Notes: generated by a model from the sequence alone, not told the origin. 64,000 nucleotides of DNA from Pseudomonas sp. URMO17WK12:I11 (GCF_007677725.1 NZ_VEDF01000011.1:62001-126000); one strand, 5' to 3'. Counted from the first letter of the stretch, positions 1 to 11,376 are shown. Made by a program: numbers and translations.

Positions 1-226
1 GAATCTTGCGCTTACTGCGCTGCACACCATATGCCCCGAGCAACGGCCCAATTGCCAAGCCGACGACCAATGCTCCCAACACAGGCACTGCTACCGGCAC
101 CGCCGGCGCTGACCAGCCGAACAGCACAAGCGCCACCGTCTGCTGATTTTCCAGTACGAAGAACATCACTACGGCCGCCAGCAGCAGCACGAACAACGCC
201 GCGAAGGCGCGCTTGAGGTTACGCAT
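1..226 (-). CDS. LapA-domain (DUF1049) inner-membrane protein, C-terminus beyond window
   Basis: Partial gene: the start is inside the window and the 3' end runs off base 1. The visible 75 residues begin MRNLKRAFAALFVLLL and show two hydrophobic segments (about 8-24 and 45-63), with the ENxxxVxLxLFGW pattern between them. This is the usual plan of the lipopolysaccharide-assembly protein A domain (DUF1049), whose E. coli member partners LapB to control LpxC turnover. An AAGGAGC ribosome site lies 8 bases before the ATG, and the gene follows ihfB by 15 bases, so they are probably co-transcribed. The family is clear. A role in LPS regulation in this organism is inferred. Confidence 0.8.
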   Translation of the reverse strand, partial: MRNLKRAFAALFVLLLAAVVMFFVLENQQTVALVLFGWSAPAVPVAVPVLGALVVGLAIGPLLGAYGVQRSKRKI

Positions 227-241
227 TGGGATGCTCCTTGC

Positions 242-538
242 TTAAACTTCGTGCTCTTCTTCTTCATTGACCCGGTCGCGCAGCTCTTTCCCGGGTTTGA
301 AATGGGGAACGAACTTGCCTTCGAGCTCGACAGACTGGCCAGTCTTAGGGTTGCGCCCCACGCGCGGCGCGCGGTAGTGCAGTGAGAAGCTGCCGAATCC
401 GCGGATCTCGATACGGTCGCCAGTGGCCAGGCATTGGGACATCTGCTCAAGCATGGTCTTGATGGCCAACTCCACGTCCTTGGACGAGAGCAGCCCTTGA
501 TGGGTGACAATACGTTCGATCAGCTCCGACTTCGTCAT
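242..538 (-). CDS. ihfB: Integration host factor subunit beta
   Basis: 98 residues, the standard length. IHF is a heterodimeric nucleoid protein (with IhfA) that bends DNA sharply at specific sites and serves sigma-54 promoters, recombination and replication. The HU/IHF signature GRNPKTGQSVE and the preceding GFGSFSLHYRAPRVGRNP beta arm are intact, with the arm-tip proline (NPKTG). The N-terminus MTKSELIERI is the normal IhfB start and the tail is acidic (NEEEEHEV). It lies downstream of rpsA on the same strand, as in other gammaproteobacteria, but here the gap to rpsA is 764 bp and filled with repeats, so a promoter of its own is likely. An AT-rich stretch at about 620-665 could hold it. Confidence 0.97.
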   Translation of the reverse strand: MTKSELIERIVTHQGLLSSKDVELAIKTMLEQMSQCLATGDRIEIRGFGSFSLHYRAPRVGRNPKTGQSVELEGKFVPHFKPGKELRDRVNEEEEHEV

Positions 539-736
539 ATTTTTCCCTTCGTTATCAAGCAGCTAGATCATTGCTCAATCAGGTTGTAGCACGCTCGGAG
601 GGATTTGAACAGAGCGCGTCTTGACTTAATAAAAAAATTCAAGAACGCATTGCTAAAAAAAGGATGCCTAGCCCCGTCGGTGGGCGCTGTGGCCTGTTTA
701 ACTGACAGTGCTCAGAGTGTCACAAGTCGGATAGGT

Positions 737-934
737 GGATCGTGTCCAAGGAAGTGGTGTAACTCATCATGGCTCTGGCCATTGAGTTTGCCGTTTAGTT
801 GATCATGGCCTACAGCTTGGCCTGTGAATTATCGCTGACTGCTTCACGTTAGCCTAGAACTACGATGACCATTCTCTTTCGCCTGCAGGGCACCTTCGGT
901 TGCTTCAGTTACACCACTTCTCGGGACACGATCC
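737..934. repeat. 198-bp MITE-like element or transposon-end remnant
   Basis: Bounded by imperfect 28-bp terminal inverted repeats at 737-764 and 907-934. Both read GGATCGTGTCC then GAAGTGGTGTAACT, differing only in the three bases between (25/28 identical). The interior has no transposase frame. The flanks (GGATAGGT and GCGGTGTG) show no clean target duplication. The ends resemble those I associate with IS256-family elements, but that assignment is from memory. Either a non-autonomous miniature element or a decayed insertion sequence. Confidence 0.55.
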
Positions 935-974
935 GCGGTGTGGCTGGCGGGTGCAGTCGGGGAGTATGGCGCTG

Positions 975-1198
975 TGAGATCGAGCGCCGCCCATGCGGCG
1001 CATCGCGAGCTTTGCTCGCTCCTACGGTTCGCGCAGGCCAATGATTCCTGGATATTTGTGGGTGTGCGCTTTCGCGCATCCGATTTTACGTCGCACCAAC
1101 GAGGCGGTCGCGCGTGCCTGCGACAGTTTTTACTCGCCTAAACAAACGTAGGAGCGAGCAAAGCTCGCGATGCGCCGCATGGGCGGCGCTCAATCTCA
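975..1198. repeat. REP-like doublet: near-perfect inverted repeat, 51-52 bp arms
   Basis: The arms at 975-1026 and 1147-1198 are inverted copies with about one mismatch. Each arm itself contains two small hairpins: GCGCCGCCCATGCGGCGC and GCGAGCTTTGCTCGC. The 120-bp centre is unique sequence. The layout matches Pseudomonas REP doublets (BIMEs), which are dispersed by RAYT transposases encoded elsewhere in the genome. Confidence 0.8.
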
Positions 1199-1252
1199 CA
1201 AACGCCAACCCCCGCACGGCGCCCCCCAAACCCTAAACACATTTTCAGCGCG

Positions 1253-1280
1253 AAAAAAAAGGGTGGCCCGAAGGCCACCC
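1253..1280 (-). terminator. rpsA intrinsic terminator
   Basis: Read on the minus strand, GGGTGGCC-TTC-GGGCCACCC forms a strong stem with a UUCG-like loop, followed by eight T. It begins 23 bases after the rpsA stop codon. Confidence 0.93.
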
Positions 1281-1302
1281 CTTTTTACCGATCAAACAGA
1301 AC

Positions 1303-2979
1303 TCAGTTCTGCTTGGCCATAGCTTCGCGCAGCAGCGCGGCCATGGTGGTGTCGGCAGCCGCTTCCGGAGCGTTTTTCAGGCTCTGGATGGCTTCACGCT
1401 CTTCAGCGTCGTCTTTCGACTTGATCGACAGGCTGATGACGCGGGATTTGCGGTCAACGCTGATGATCTTGGCTTCGATCTCTTCGCCTTCCTTCAGGAC
1501 GTTACGCGCGTCTTCAACGCGGTCACGGCTGATTTCGGAAGCTTTCAGAGTGGCTTCGATGTCGTCGGCCAGGGTGACGATTGCACCTTTGGCGTCAACT
1601 TCTTTCACGATGCCCTTGACGATAGCGCCCTTGTCATTGACAGCAACGAAGTTGGAGAACGGATCGTCTTCCAGCTGCTTGATGCCCAGGGAGATGCGCT
1701 CGCGCTCTGGGTCGACCGACAGGATGACGGTTTCCAGCTCGTCGCCCTTCTTGAAACGACGTACGGCTTCTTCGCCGGTTTCGTTCCAAGAGATGTCGGA
1801 CAGGTGAACCAGGCCGTCGATGCCGCCGTCCAGACCGATGAAGATACCGAAGTCGGTGATCGACTTGATGGTACCGGTGATCTTGTCACCCTTGTTGAAC
1901 TGGCCGGAGAAGTCTTCCCATGGGTTGGACTTGCACTGCTTGATGCCCAGGGAGATACGACGACGCTCTTCGTCGATGTCCAGAACCATGACTTCCACTT
2001 CGTCGCCAACCTGAACGACTTTCGACGGGTGGATGTTCTTGTTGGTCCAGTCCATTTCGGAAACGTGTACCAGACCTTCAACGCCTTCTTCCAGCTCAGC
2101 GAAGCAGCCGTAGTCGGTCAGGTTGGTAACGCGAGCCTGTACGCGAGTACCTTCTGGGTAACGCGAAGTGATAGCTACCCACGGATCTTCGCCCATCTGC
2201 TTCAGACCCAGCGAAACGCGGTTGCGCTCACGGTCGAACTTCAGAACGCGTACGTCGACTTCGTCGCCAACGTTAACGATTTCCGACGGGTGCTTGATGC
2301 GCTTCCAAGCCATGTCGGTGATGTGCAGCAGGCCGTCGATACCGCCCAGGTCCACGAATGCGCCGTAGTCGGTGAGGTTCTTGACGATACCTTTGACTTG
2401 CTGGCCTTCCTGCAGGGTTTCCAGCAGGGCTTCGCGCTCGGCGGAGTTCTCGGCTTCCAGCACGCTGCGGCGGGAAACGACAACGTTGTTGCGCTTCTGG
2501 TCCAGCTTGATGACCTTGAATTCCAGCTCTTTGCCTTCGAGGTGGGTGGTGTCGCGCACTGGGCGGACATCAACCAGGGAGCCCGGCAGGAACGCACGGA
2601 TGCCGTTAACGTCGACAGTGAAGCCGCCCTTAACCTTACCGTTGATAACGCCCTTGACCACTTCTTCGGCGGCGAAAGCTGCTTCCAGAACAATCCAGCA
2701 CTCAGCGCGCTTGGCTTTTTCACGGGACAGTTTGGTTTCGCCAAAGCCGTCTTCGACCGCGTCCAGCGCAACGTGCACTTCGTCACCGACCTTGATGGTC
2801 AGCTCGCCAGCTTCGTTGTAGAACTGCTCGAGCGGGATGACGCCCTCGGACTTCAGGCCAGCGTGTACGGTAACCCAGTCGCCGTCAATGTCGACAACGA
2901 TACCGGAGATGATGGCACCCGGCTGAAGATTGAGGGTTTTCAGGCTTTCTTCAAAGAGTTCTGCAAAGCTTTCGCTCAT
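1303..2979 (-). CDS. rpsA: 30S ribosomal protein S1
   Basis: 558 residues starting MSESFAELFEESLK. S1 binds mRNA and helps the 30S subunit start on structured leaders. Six tandem S1 (OB-fold) domains follow one another; the central ones carry the repeated GxVxxxxDYGxFVxLxxxxGLxHxxxM pattern (for example TDYGAFVDLGGIDGLLH and TDYGCFAELEEGVEGLVH). The ATG at 2977-2979 was chosen over in-frame upstream codons because it matches the family N-terminus and has CAGGAAT just before it. It lies downstream of cmk on the same strand, as in E. coli, and ends in a strong terminator. Confidence 0.98.
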   Translation of the reverse strand: MSESFAELFEESLKTLNLQPGAIISGIVVDIDGDWVTVHAGLKSEGVIPLEQFYNEAGELTIKVGDEVHVALDAVEDGFGETKLSREKAKRAECWIVLEAAFAAEEVVKGVINGKVKGGFTVDVNGIRAFLPGSLVDVRPVRDTTHLEGKELEFKVIKLDQKRNNVVVSRRSVLEAENSAEREALLETLQEGQQVKGIVKNLTDYGAFVDLGGIDGLLHITDMAWKRIKHPSEIVNVGDEVDVRVLKFDRERNRVSLGLKQMGEDPWVAITSRYPEGTRVQARVTNLTDYGCFAELEEGVEGLVHVSEMDWTNKNIHPSKVVQVGDEVEVMVLDIDEERRRISLGIKQCKSNPWEDFSGQFNKGDKITGTIKSITDFGIFIGLDGGIDGLVHLSDISWNETGEEAVRRFKKGDELETVILSVDPERERISLGIKQLEDDPFSNFVAVNDKGAIVKGIVKEVDAKGAIVTLADDIEATLKASEISRDRVEDARNVLKEGEEIEAKIISVDRKSRVISLSIKSKDDAEEREAIQSLKNAPEAAADTTMAALLREAMAKQN

Positions 2980-3103
2980 TTTAATTCCTGTAGATTCGGG
3001 CGAAACAGACGCCCATCGCCACATTCCAGACAATGTGGGTTTGTTTTAAGTAAAGGAAAGCCGGCAGGACGTTGACTGGTGCCCCTGCCTGCTCTCCTGG
3101 TTA

Positions 3104-3790
3104 TCAGACCAAGCCGCGCTGGGCGAGCTCGCTCCTGATACGTTGCAGCACCTGCTCGATGGACAACTCGGTGGAATCCAGCTGAATGGCATCGGCCGCT
3201 GGTTTCAGCGGGGCCACTGCGCGCTGGGTATCGCGCTCATCACGCGCCTTAATCTCATCTAGCAGACTCGACAGACTAACATCTTCCCCTTTGCCCTTCA
3301 ACTGCAGGTAACGGCGACGGGCACGCTCCTCGGCGCTGGCAGTGAGGAACACCTTCAGCGGCGCGTCTGGAAAGACCACGGTGCCCATGTCGCGGCCATC
3401 GGCGATCAGCCCGGGTGTTTCGCGAAAGGCGCGCTGACGTTGCAGCAAGGCTTCGCGTACCGCTGGCAGCGAGGCGACCATCGAGGCGCCGGCGCCGACC
3501 GTTTCGGTGCGAATCACGTTGCTGACGTCCTCACCCTCGAGGATGATCTGCTGCAGCTTACCTGGCTCGGCAGCGATGAACTGCACATCCAGATGGGCGG
3601 CCAGGGCCTTGAGCAGCTCTTCGTTGGTCAGGTCGACACCGTGGTTGCTGGCATTGAACGCGAGCAAGCGATACAGCGCACCCGAGTCGAGCAGCCGCCA
3701 GCCCAGTTCGCGCGCCAGCAGCCCGGCGACAGTGCCCTTGCCCGAGCCGCTCGGGCCGTCGATGGTGATGACCGGGGCCGGGGTATTCAC
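3104..3790 (-). CDS. cmk: Cytidylate kinase
   Basis: 228 residues. Phosphorylates CMP/dCMP with ATP. The P-loop GPSGSGKGT lies at residues 11-19, and the NMP-binding and lid parts (LIADGRDMGTVVFPDAPLKVFLTA, then ERARRRYLQ) are present. The start is a GTG at 3788-3790 that overlaps the tyrA-aroA stop as GTGA, so translation is probably coupled; a longer upstream extension would be arginine-rich and has no family counterpart. The position between aroA and rpsA is the usual one. Confidence 0.94.
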   Translation of the reverse strand: MNTPAPVITIDGPSGSGKGTVAGLLARELGWRLLDSGALYRLLAFNASNHGVDLTNEELLKALAAHLDVQFIAAEPGKLQQIILEGEDVSNVIRTETVGAGASMVASLPAVREALLQRQRAFRETPGLIADGRDMGTVVFPDAPLKVFLTASAEERARRRYLQLKGKGEDVSLSSLLDEIKARDERDTQRAVAPLKPAADAIQLDSTELSIEQVLQRIRSELAQRGLV

Positions 3791-6027
3791 GACTTGCCCT
3801 CTTCGGCAACGCGAATGCCGACGTCGGCGCACAGCGTGAGGAAGTTGGGGAACGAGGTGGCGACGTTGGCGCAGTCGTGAATGCGAATGGGCGCACTGGC
3901 GCGCAGCGAGGCGACGCTGAAGGCCATGGCGATGCGGTGGTCACCGTGACCGTGCACTTCGCCGCCACCGATCGGGCCGCCGTCAATGATGATGCCGTCC
4001 GGGGTCGGCTCGCACTGCACCCCAAGCGTGATCAGGCCGTCGGCCATGACCTGGATGCGGTCCGATTCCTTGACCCGCAGCTCTTCGGCGCCGCGCAGCA
4101 CGGTGCGCCCTTCGGCGCACGCGGCGGCCACGAACAGCACCGGGAATTCGTCGATGGCCAACGGCACCAGTTCTTCAGGAATGTCGATCCCCTTGAGCTT
4201 GGCGCCGCGCACGCGCAGGTCGGCCACCGGCTCGCCGCCGACTTCACGCTGGTTTTCCAGGGTGATGTCGCCGCCCATCAGGCGCAGGATGTCGATCACG
4301 CCGGTGCGCGTAGGGTTGATACCAACGTGCTCGAGCACCAGCTCGGAGCCTTCGGCGATCGATGCCGCGACCAGGAAGAACGCTGCCGAGGAAATGTCCG
4401 CAGGCACTTCGATGCGGGTTGCCGTCAGTGTGCCACCGGACTGCAGCGAGGCAACCGGGCCATTGCTTTCGACCGCATAACCAAAGCCGCGCAGCATGCG
4501 CTCGGTGTGGTCACGGGTTGGGGCAGGTTCGGTGACGGTGGTCTTGCCTTCGGCGTACAGGCCGGCCAGCAGCAGGCACGATTTGACCTGGGCACTGGCC
4601 ATCGGCAGCGTATAGGTCAGCGCCTTGAGCTTGCTGCCACCGCGGATGGTCAGCGGCGGACGGCCTTCAGGGCCGGTCTCGACCACTGCGCCCATTTCCC
4701 GCAGCGGATTGGCCACGCGGTTCATCGGACGCTTGGACAGCGACGCATCGCCAGTCATGGTCACATCGAACGACTGACCGGCCAGCAAGCCGGACAGCAG
4801 GCGCATCGAGGTCCCGGAGTTACCGACATACAGGGGGCCGGGTGGCGGCTTCAAGCCATGCAGGCCAACGCCGTGGATAGTCACGCGGCCGTGGTTGGGG
4901 CCTTCGATGACCACACCCATGTCGCGAAATGCCTGCAGGGTCGCCAGGGCATCCTCGCCTTCGAGGAAGCCTTCGACTTCGGTCGTGCCTTCGGCCAGCG
5001 AGCCGAGCATGATCGAACGGTGGGAAATCGACTTGTCGCCCGGTACGCGGATTCGCCCAGTCAGGCGGCCACCCGGTTGGGCCAGGAAAATCAGATCGTT
5101 GGCGTTCATAGCGTCCACATAGGCCCGGCGGGCCAAGATTTTACTGAAATGCTCGCGGGCCACCCGTGCGCGGGTGAATACCCCCAGCAACTGGTGCCCG
5201 TCCCCAGCATCGACCGCGTCGCGCAAGGCGTCGAGATCGCTGCGAAAAGTGTCCAGGGTGCGCAGGACGGCCTCGCGGTTGGCGAGGAAGATGTCATGCC
5301 ACATGGTCGGATCGCTGCCAGCGATACGGGTGAAATCACGAAACCCTCCGGCAGCGTACCGGAAGATCTCGAGGTTTTCATTGCGCTTGGCCAACGAGTC
5401 GACCAAACCAAAGGCCAGCAGGTGCGGCAGGTGGCTGGTCGCGGCCAGCACTTCGTCATGGCGCTCGACCGGCATGTGCTCGACGTCGGCCTCCAGCGCC
5501 CGCCAAAGGCGGTCGATCAAGGTCAGGGCGGCCGGGTCGGTTTCCGGCAACGGGGTGAGGATGACTTTGTGACGGCGGAACAGGCTCGGGTTGGCGGCTT
5601 CTACCCCGCTCTGCTCGGAGCCGGCAATCGGGTGACCGGGCACGAAACGTGGCACGCGTTCGCCGAACACAGCACGCGCTTCGCGCACGACATTGCCCTT
5701 GGCGCTACCGACGTCGGTGATGATCGCCCCGCCGAGGTCGAGCTGCGCCAGGCGCGCCAGGACTTTCTCCATGGCCAGGATCGGCACCGCCAGCTGGATG
5801 ACATCGGCGCCGACACAGGCGGTGGCGAGGTCGGCTTCACAGCGGTCGACCACGCCCAGTTCTACGGCGAGCTTACGCGATGGCGCATCGAGATCGACGC
5901 CAACCACTTCGCGGCACAAGCCGCTCTCACGCAGGCCCTTGGCGAACGAGCCGCCAATCAGGCCCAGACCCACCACGACCAGGCGGTCGAGGATAGGCGC
6001 GGGTTTGGTGTTTGCTGCATTTACCAC
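3787..6027 (-). CDS. TyrA-AroA fusion: prephenate dehydrogenase / EPSP synthase
   Basis: 746 residues in two parts. Residues 1-306 are a cyclohexadienyl/prephenate dehydrogenase: Rossmann motif VVGLGLIGGSF at 18-28, then a helical dimer domain with GHPIAGSEQSG. The part from about residue 307 (MNANDLIFLAQPGG) is 3-phosphoshikimate 1-carboxyvinyltransferase, with GDKSISHR, GNSGTSMR, RPMNR, the aspartate loop DEFPVL and KESDR. The protein thus joins the sixth step of the shikimate pathway with the tyrosine branch. This fusion is known in pseudomonads. The GTG at 6025-6027 is the first usable start; a start nearer LDRLVVVG cannot be excluded. The P. aeruginosa neighbour hisC2 is missing upstream. 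Confidence 0.95.
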   Translation of the reverse strand: MVNAANTKPAPILDRLVVVGLGLIGGSFAKGLRESGLCREVVGVDLDAPSRKLAVELGVVDRCEADLATACVGADVIQLAVPILAMEKVLARLAQLDLGGAIITDVGSAKGNVVREARAVFGERVPRFVPGHPIAGSEQSGVEAANPSLFRRHKVILTPLPETDPAALTLIDRLWRALEADVEHMPVERHDEVLAATSHLPHLLAFGLVDSLAKRNENLEIFRYAAGGFRDFTRIAGSDPTMWHDIFLANREAVLRTLDTFRSDLDALRDAVDAGDGHQLLGVFTRARVAREHFSKILARRAYVDAMNANDLIFLAQPGGRLTGRIRVPGDKSISHRSIMLGSLAEGTTEVEGFLEGEDALATLQAFRDMGVVIEGPNHGRVTIHGVGLHGLKPPPGPLYVGNSGTSMRLLSGLLAGQSFDVTMTGDASLSKRPMNRVANPLREMGAVVETGPEGRPPLTIRGGSKLKALTYTLPMASAQVKSCLLLAGLYAEGKTTVTEPAPTRDHTERMLRGFGYAVESNGPVASLQSGGTLTATRIEVPADISSAAFFLVAASIAEGSELVLEHVGINPTRTGVIDILRLMGGDITLENQREVGGEPVADLRVRGAKLKGIDIPEELVPLAIDEFPVLFVAAACAEGRTVLRGAEELRVKESDRIQVMADGLITLGVQCEPTPDGIIIDGGPIGGGEVHGHGDHRIAMAFSVASLRASAPIRIHDCANVATSFPNFLTLCADVGIRVAEEGKS

Positions 6028-6074
6028 TGGTGCGAACCCTGTTCAAAAATCTAGGCGGTCAGTGAAGCCCATTT

Positions 6075-6118
6075 GGGGCTGCTTGGCAGCCCATCGCGAC
6101 GCAAGGCCGCTGCCACAG
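6075..6118. repeat. Single REP-like element
   Basis: GGGGCTGCTTGGCAGCCC hairpin followed by ATCGCGACGCAAGGCCGCTG. The same core occurs in the larger elements at 21971-22081 and 46636-46740. It fills most of the 107-bp gap between pheA and tyrA-aroA. Confidence 0.65.
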
Positions 6119-6134
6119 GCCCGCCGACCTCGGA

Positions 6135-7229
6135 TCACAGCACTGCTTTTGGATAAGAGCCCAGCACTTTCAGCGCCACGGCCTCCTGGCTGATCTGCTC
6201 CAGCACCGCCTTGATCAACGGGTCACGGTGATGGCCGACGAAGTCGATGAAGAACACGTAGGTCCACTTGCCGCTGCGTGACGGACGGGTCTCGATGCGG
6301 GTCAGGTCGATGCCGTTTTCGTGGAACGGCACCAGCAGTTCGTGCAGGGCACCTGGCTTGTTGCTCATCGATACGATGATTGACGTCTTGTCATCCCCCG
6401 TTGGCGGCACTTCTTGCTGCCCAATCATCAAGAAGCGCGTGGAGTTGTCCGGGCGGTCCTCGATCTTTTCCGCCAGGCGGGTCAGACCATACAGATTGGC
6501 CGCCATGTCGCCAGCAATCGCCGCCGAGTTCCACTCGCCCTTGACCCGCTTGGCCGCTTCGGCGTTGCTGGAAACCGCCACGCGCTCAACGTTCGGGTAA
6601 TGGGCGTCCAGCCACTTGCGGCACTGGGCCAGGGACTGGGCGTGGGAATAGATGCGGGTAATGCTGTTGGTCTTGGTGTTCTCGCCCACCAGCAGGTGGT
6701 GGTGGATACGCAGCTCGACTTCGCCGCAGATCACCATGTCGTGCTCGAGGAAGCTGTCCAGGGTGTGGCTGACCGCACCCTCGGTGGAGTTCTCGACCGG
6801 CACCACGCCGAAGTTGACGGCCCCGGCCGCCACTTCGCGGAACACTTCATCGATGGCAGCCATCGGCCGACTGACCACGGCATGACCGAAATGCTTCATC
6901 GCCGCCGCCTGGGTGAAGGTGCCTTCAGGGCCGAGATAGGCGACCTTGAGCGGCTCTTCAAGGGCCAGGCACGAGGACATGATCTCGCGGAACAGCCGCG
7001 CCATCTCTTCATTGCCCAGCGGACCCTTGTTGCGCTCCATCACCCGCTTGAGCACCGCAGCTTCGCGCTCGGGACGGTAGAACACCGGCTTCTCGCCCTC
7101 CGGCAGCGAGGCGGTCTTGACCCGCGCCACTTCTTCGGCGCAGCGGGCGCGGTCGCTGATCAGCTCGAGGATCTTCTCGTCGAGGCTGTCGATGCGCACG
7201 CGCAGGGCTTTGAGTTCCTGTTCGGACAT
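6135..7229 (-). CDS. pheA: P-protein: chorismate mutase / prephenate dehydratase
   Basis: 364 residues. Converts chorismate to prephenate and on to phenylpyruvate, the committed steps to phenylalanine. An AroQ-type chorismate mutase (LKALRVRIDSLDEKILELISDRA) occupies about residues 1-90, prephenate dehydratase (VAYLGPEGTFTQAA, later NSTEGAVSHTLD) about 93-270, and a C-terminal ACT domain with GALHELLVPF and ESRP-like TRIETRPS senses phenylalanine. Its ATG overlaps the serC stop by one base (TGATG), so translation is coupled. Known members are feedback-inhibited by phenylalanine through the ACT domain. Confidence 0.97.
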   Translation of the reverse strand: MSEQELKALRVRIDSLDEKILELISDRARCAEEVARVKTASLPEGEKPVFYRPEREAAVLKRVMERNKGPLGNEEMARLFREIMSSCLALEEPLKVAYLGPEGTFTQAAAMKHFGHAVVSRPMAAIDEVFREVAAGAVNFGVVPVENSTEGAVSHTLDSFLEHDMVICGEVELRIHHHLLVGENTKTNSITRIYSHAQSLAQCRKWLDAHYPNVERVAVSSNAEAAKRVKGEWNSAAIAGDMAANLYGLTRLAEKIEDRPDNSTRFLMIGQQEVPPTGDDKTSIIVSMSNKPGALHELLVPFHENGIDLTRIETRPSRSGKWTYVFFIDFVGHHRDPLIKAVLEQISQEAVALKVLGSYPKAVL

Positions 7230-8314
7230 CAGCCGTGCTCCTTCTCGAATTCGGCCATGTAGGCGACCAGTGCTTCCACCGCTTCAAGGCCCAGGGCGTT
7301 GTAGATCGAGGCGCGCATGCCACCCACCGAGCGGTGACCCTTGAGGTTGAGCAGGCCACGCGCATCGGCACCGGCCAGGAAGGCCTTGTCGAGGCGCTCG
7401 TCGGCCAGGCGGAATGGCACGTTCATCCAGGAACGGGCGTTGTGGCTGATCGGGTTGGTGTAGAACTCGCTGGCATCGATGAAACCGTACAGGCGGTCTT
7501 TCTTGGCGCGGTTGCGCTGCTCCATGGCCTCGACACCGCCCTGCTCCTTGAGCCACTCGAACACCAGGCCGGAGAGGTACCAGGAATAGGTCGCCGGGGT
7601 GTTGTACATCGAGCCGTTGTCGGCGGCGATCTTGTAGTCGAGCATGGTCGGGCAGCTGCTGCGAGCATGGCCGATCAGGTCTTCGCGCACGATCACCACC
7701 ACCAGGCCGCTGGGGCCGATGTTCTTCTGGGCACCGGCGTAGATCATGCCGTACTGCGAGACATCGATGCCGCGCGACAGAATGTCGGAAGACATGTCCA
7801 CGACCAACGGCACGTCACCGGTCTGCGGCACCCAGTCAAACTGCAGGCCGCCGATGGTTTCGTTGGAGGCGTAGTGCACGTAGGCCGCGTTGTTCGTCAG
7901 CTGCCATTCGTTCTGCCCAGGAATGGCCAGGTAATCGTAGGGCTTGGCGCTGGCGGCCACGTTGACGCTGCCGAAGCGACGCGCTTCCTCGATGGCCTTT
8001 TTCGACCAGATACCGGTTTCGATGTAGTCGGCGGTGCCGTTTTCCGGGAGCAGGTTCAGCGGAATTTCGGCGAACTGCTGGCTGGCGCCGCCTTGCAGGA
8101 ACAGCACCTTGTAGTTGGAGGGGATGGACAGCAGGTCACGCAGGTCCTGCTCGGCCTTCTCGGCGATGGCCACGTAGTCGTCGCTGCGATGGCTCATCTC
8201 CATCACCGACAGGCCCTTGCCGTTCCAGTCCAGCATTTCGGCCTGGGCGCGCTGCAACACAGCGTCAGGAAGCGCGGCTGGGCCTGCGCAGAAGTTAAAG
8301 GCTCGTTTGCTCAC
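7229..8314 (-). CDS. serC: Phosphoserine aminotransferase
   Basis: 361 residues, the standard length. PLP-dependent transamination of 3-phosphohydroxypyruvate with glutamate (serine pathway) and of the related intermediate in pyridoxal phosphate synthesis. The N-terminus FNFCAGPAALP and the PLP-lysine region YAGAQKNIGPSGLVVVIVRE are typical. I chose the GTG at 8312-8314 (V/M-SKRAFNFCAGP) because family members begin there; an upstream in-frame codon would add 15 residues. The gene sits between gyrA and pheA, as in other pseudomonads. Confidence 0.95.
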   Translation of the reverse strand: MSKRAFNFCAGPAALPDAVLQRAQAEMLDWNGKGLSVMEMSHRSDDYVAIAEKAEQDLRDLLSIPSNYKVLFLQGGASQQFAEIPLNLLPENGTADYIETGIWSKKAIEEARRFGSVNVAASAKPYDYLAIPGQNEWQLTNNAAYVHYASNETIGGLQFDWVPQTGDVPLVVDMSSDILSRGIDVSQYGMIYAGAQKNIGPSGLVVVIVREDLIGHARSSCPTMLDYKIAADNGSMYNTPATYSWYLSGLVFEWLKEQGGVEAMEQRNRAKKDRLYGFIDASEFYTNPISHNARSWMNVPFRLADERLDKAFLAGADARGLLNLKGHRSVGGMRASIYNALGLEAVEALVAYMAEFEKEHG

Positions 8315-8403
8315 ATCCACTCTCGCTCTGCCAAATGGTACTAAATCGTTGTTGCACACACCGCGCTGCTAAAACCAGGTGATAGCGGCCCTACTCAGTC
8401 AAA

Positions 8404-8425
8404 CGGGGCGACCTTGGTCGCCCCG
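8404..8425 (-). terminator. Hairpin downstream of gyrA
   Basis: CGGGGCGACC-TT-GGTCGCCCCG is a perfect 10-bp stem 19 bases past the gyrA stop. On the minus strand only TTT follows, so it is a weak intrinsic terminator or a partial stop before serC. Confidence 0.6.
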
Positions 8426-8443
8426 TTCGGGTTTTACGCTTGC

Positions 8444-11221
<2,778 letters not shown>

Positions 11222-11352
11222 GAGAAGCCTGATTCCTTTTTCTGGTGAAACTTCGCAGCTCCATCAAGGGCCGAACGAAGCTCGTTGCCGCAGCGCATAA
11301 GGTGCGACGACTTACGACAAATCAATGAGTTGTTGCATGGATCTGCGCAATG

Positions 11353-11376
11353 AAGACCGCCTGTGTGAGCGGTCTT
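11353..11376 (-). terminator. Probable mtnA terminator
   Basis: AAGACCGC-(8)-GCGGTCTT, an 8-bp perfect stem lying 120 bases beyond the mtnA stop and 130 before gyrA. On the minus strand it is followed by CATT only, so the T tract is weak. Confidence 0.4.

Larger units (their letters stand above)
539..1302. other. 764-bp intergenic region, ihfB-rpsA
   Basis: No credible gene. From ihfB outward it holds an AT-rich probable promoter zone for ihfB (about 600-670), a remnant bounded by 28-bp inverted ends (737-934), a large inverted repeat with two hairpins per arm (975-1198) and the rpsA terminator (1253-1280). Short reading frames here run through the repeats, lack good ribosome sites and match nothing I recognise. 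Confidence 0.7.

Noticed and set aside
938..1141. 67-aa frame inside the ihfB-rpsA gap
   Set aside because: It reads through one arm of the REP-like inverted repeat, so it is repeat-derived rather than a gene.
1804..3075. 423-aa open frame opposite rpsA
   Set aside because: Mirrors S1 repeats on the opposite strand; the repeats alone explain its length and internal similarity.
3877..6054. 725-aa open frame on the plus strand opposite tyrA-aroA
   Set aside because: Antisense shadow in a high-GC gene: no recognisable domain, His/Gln/Arg-rich composition, and the opposite strand encodes two well-known enzymes.
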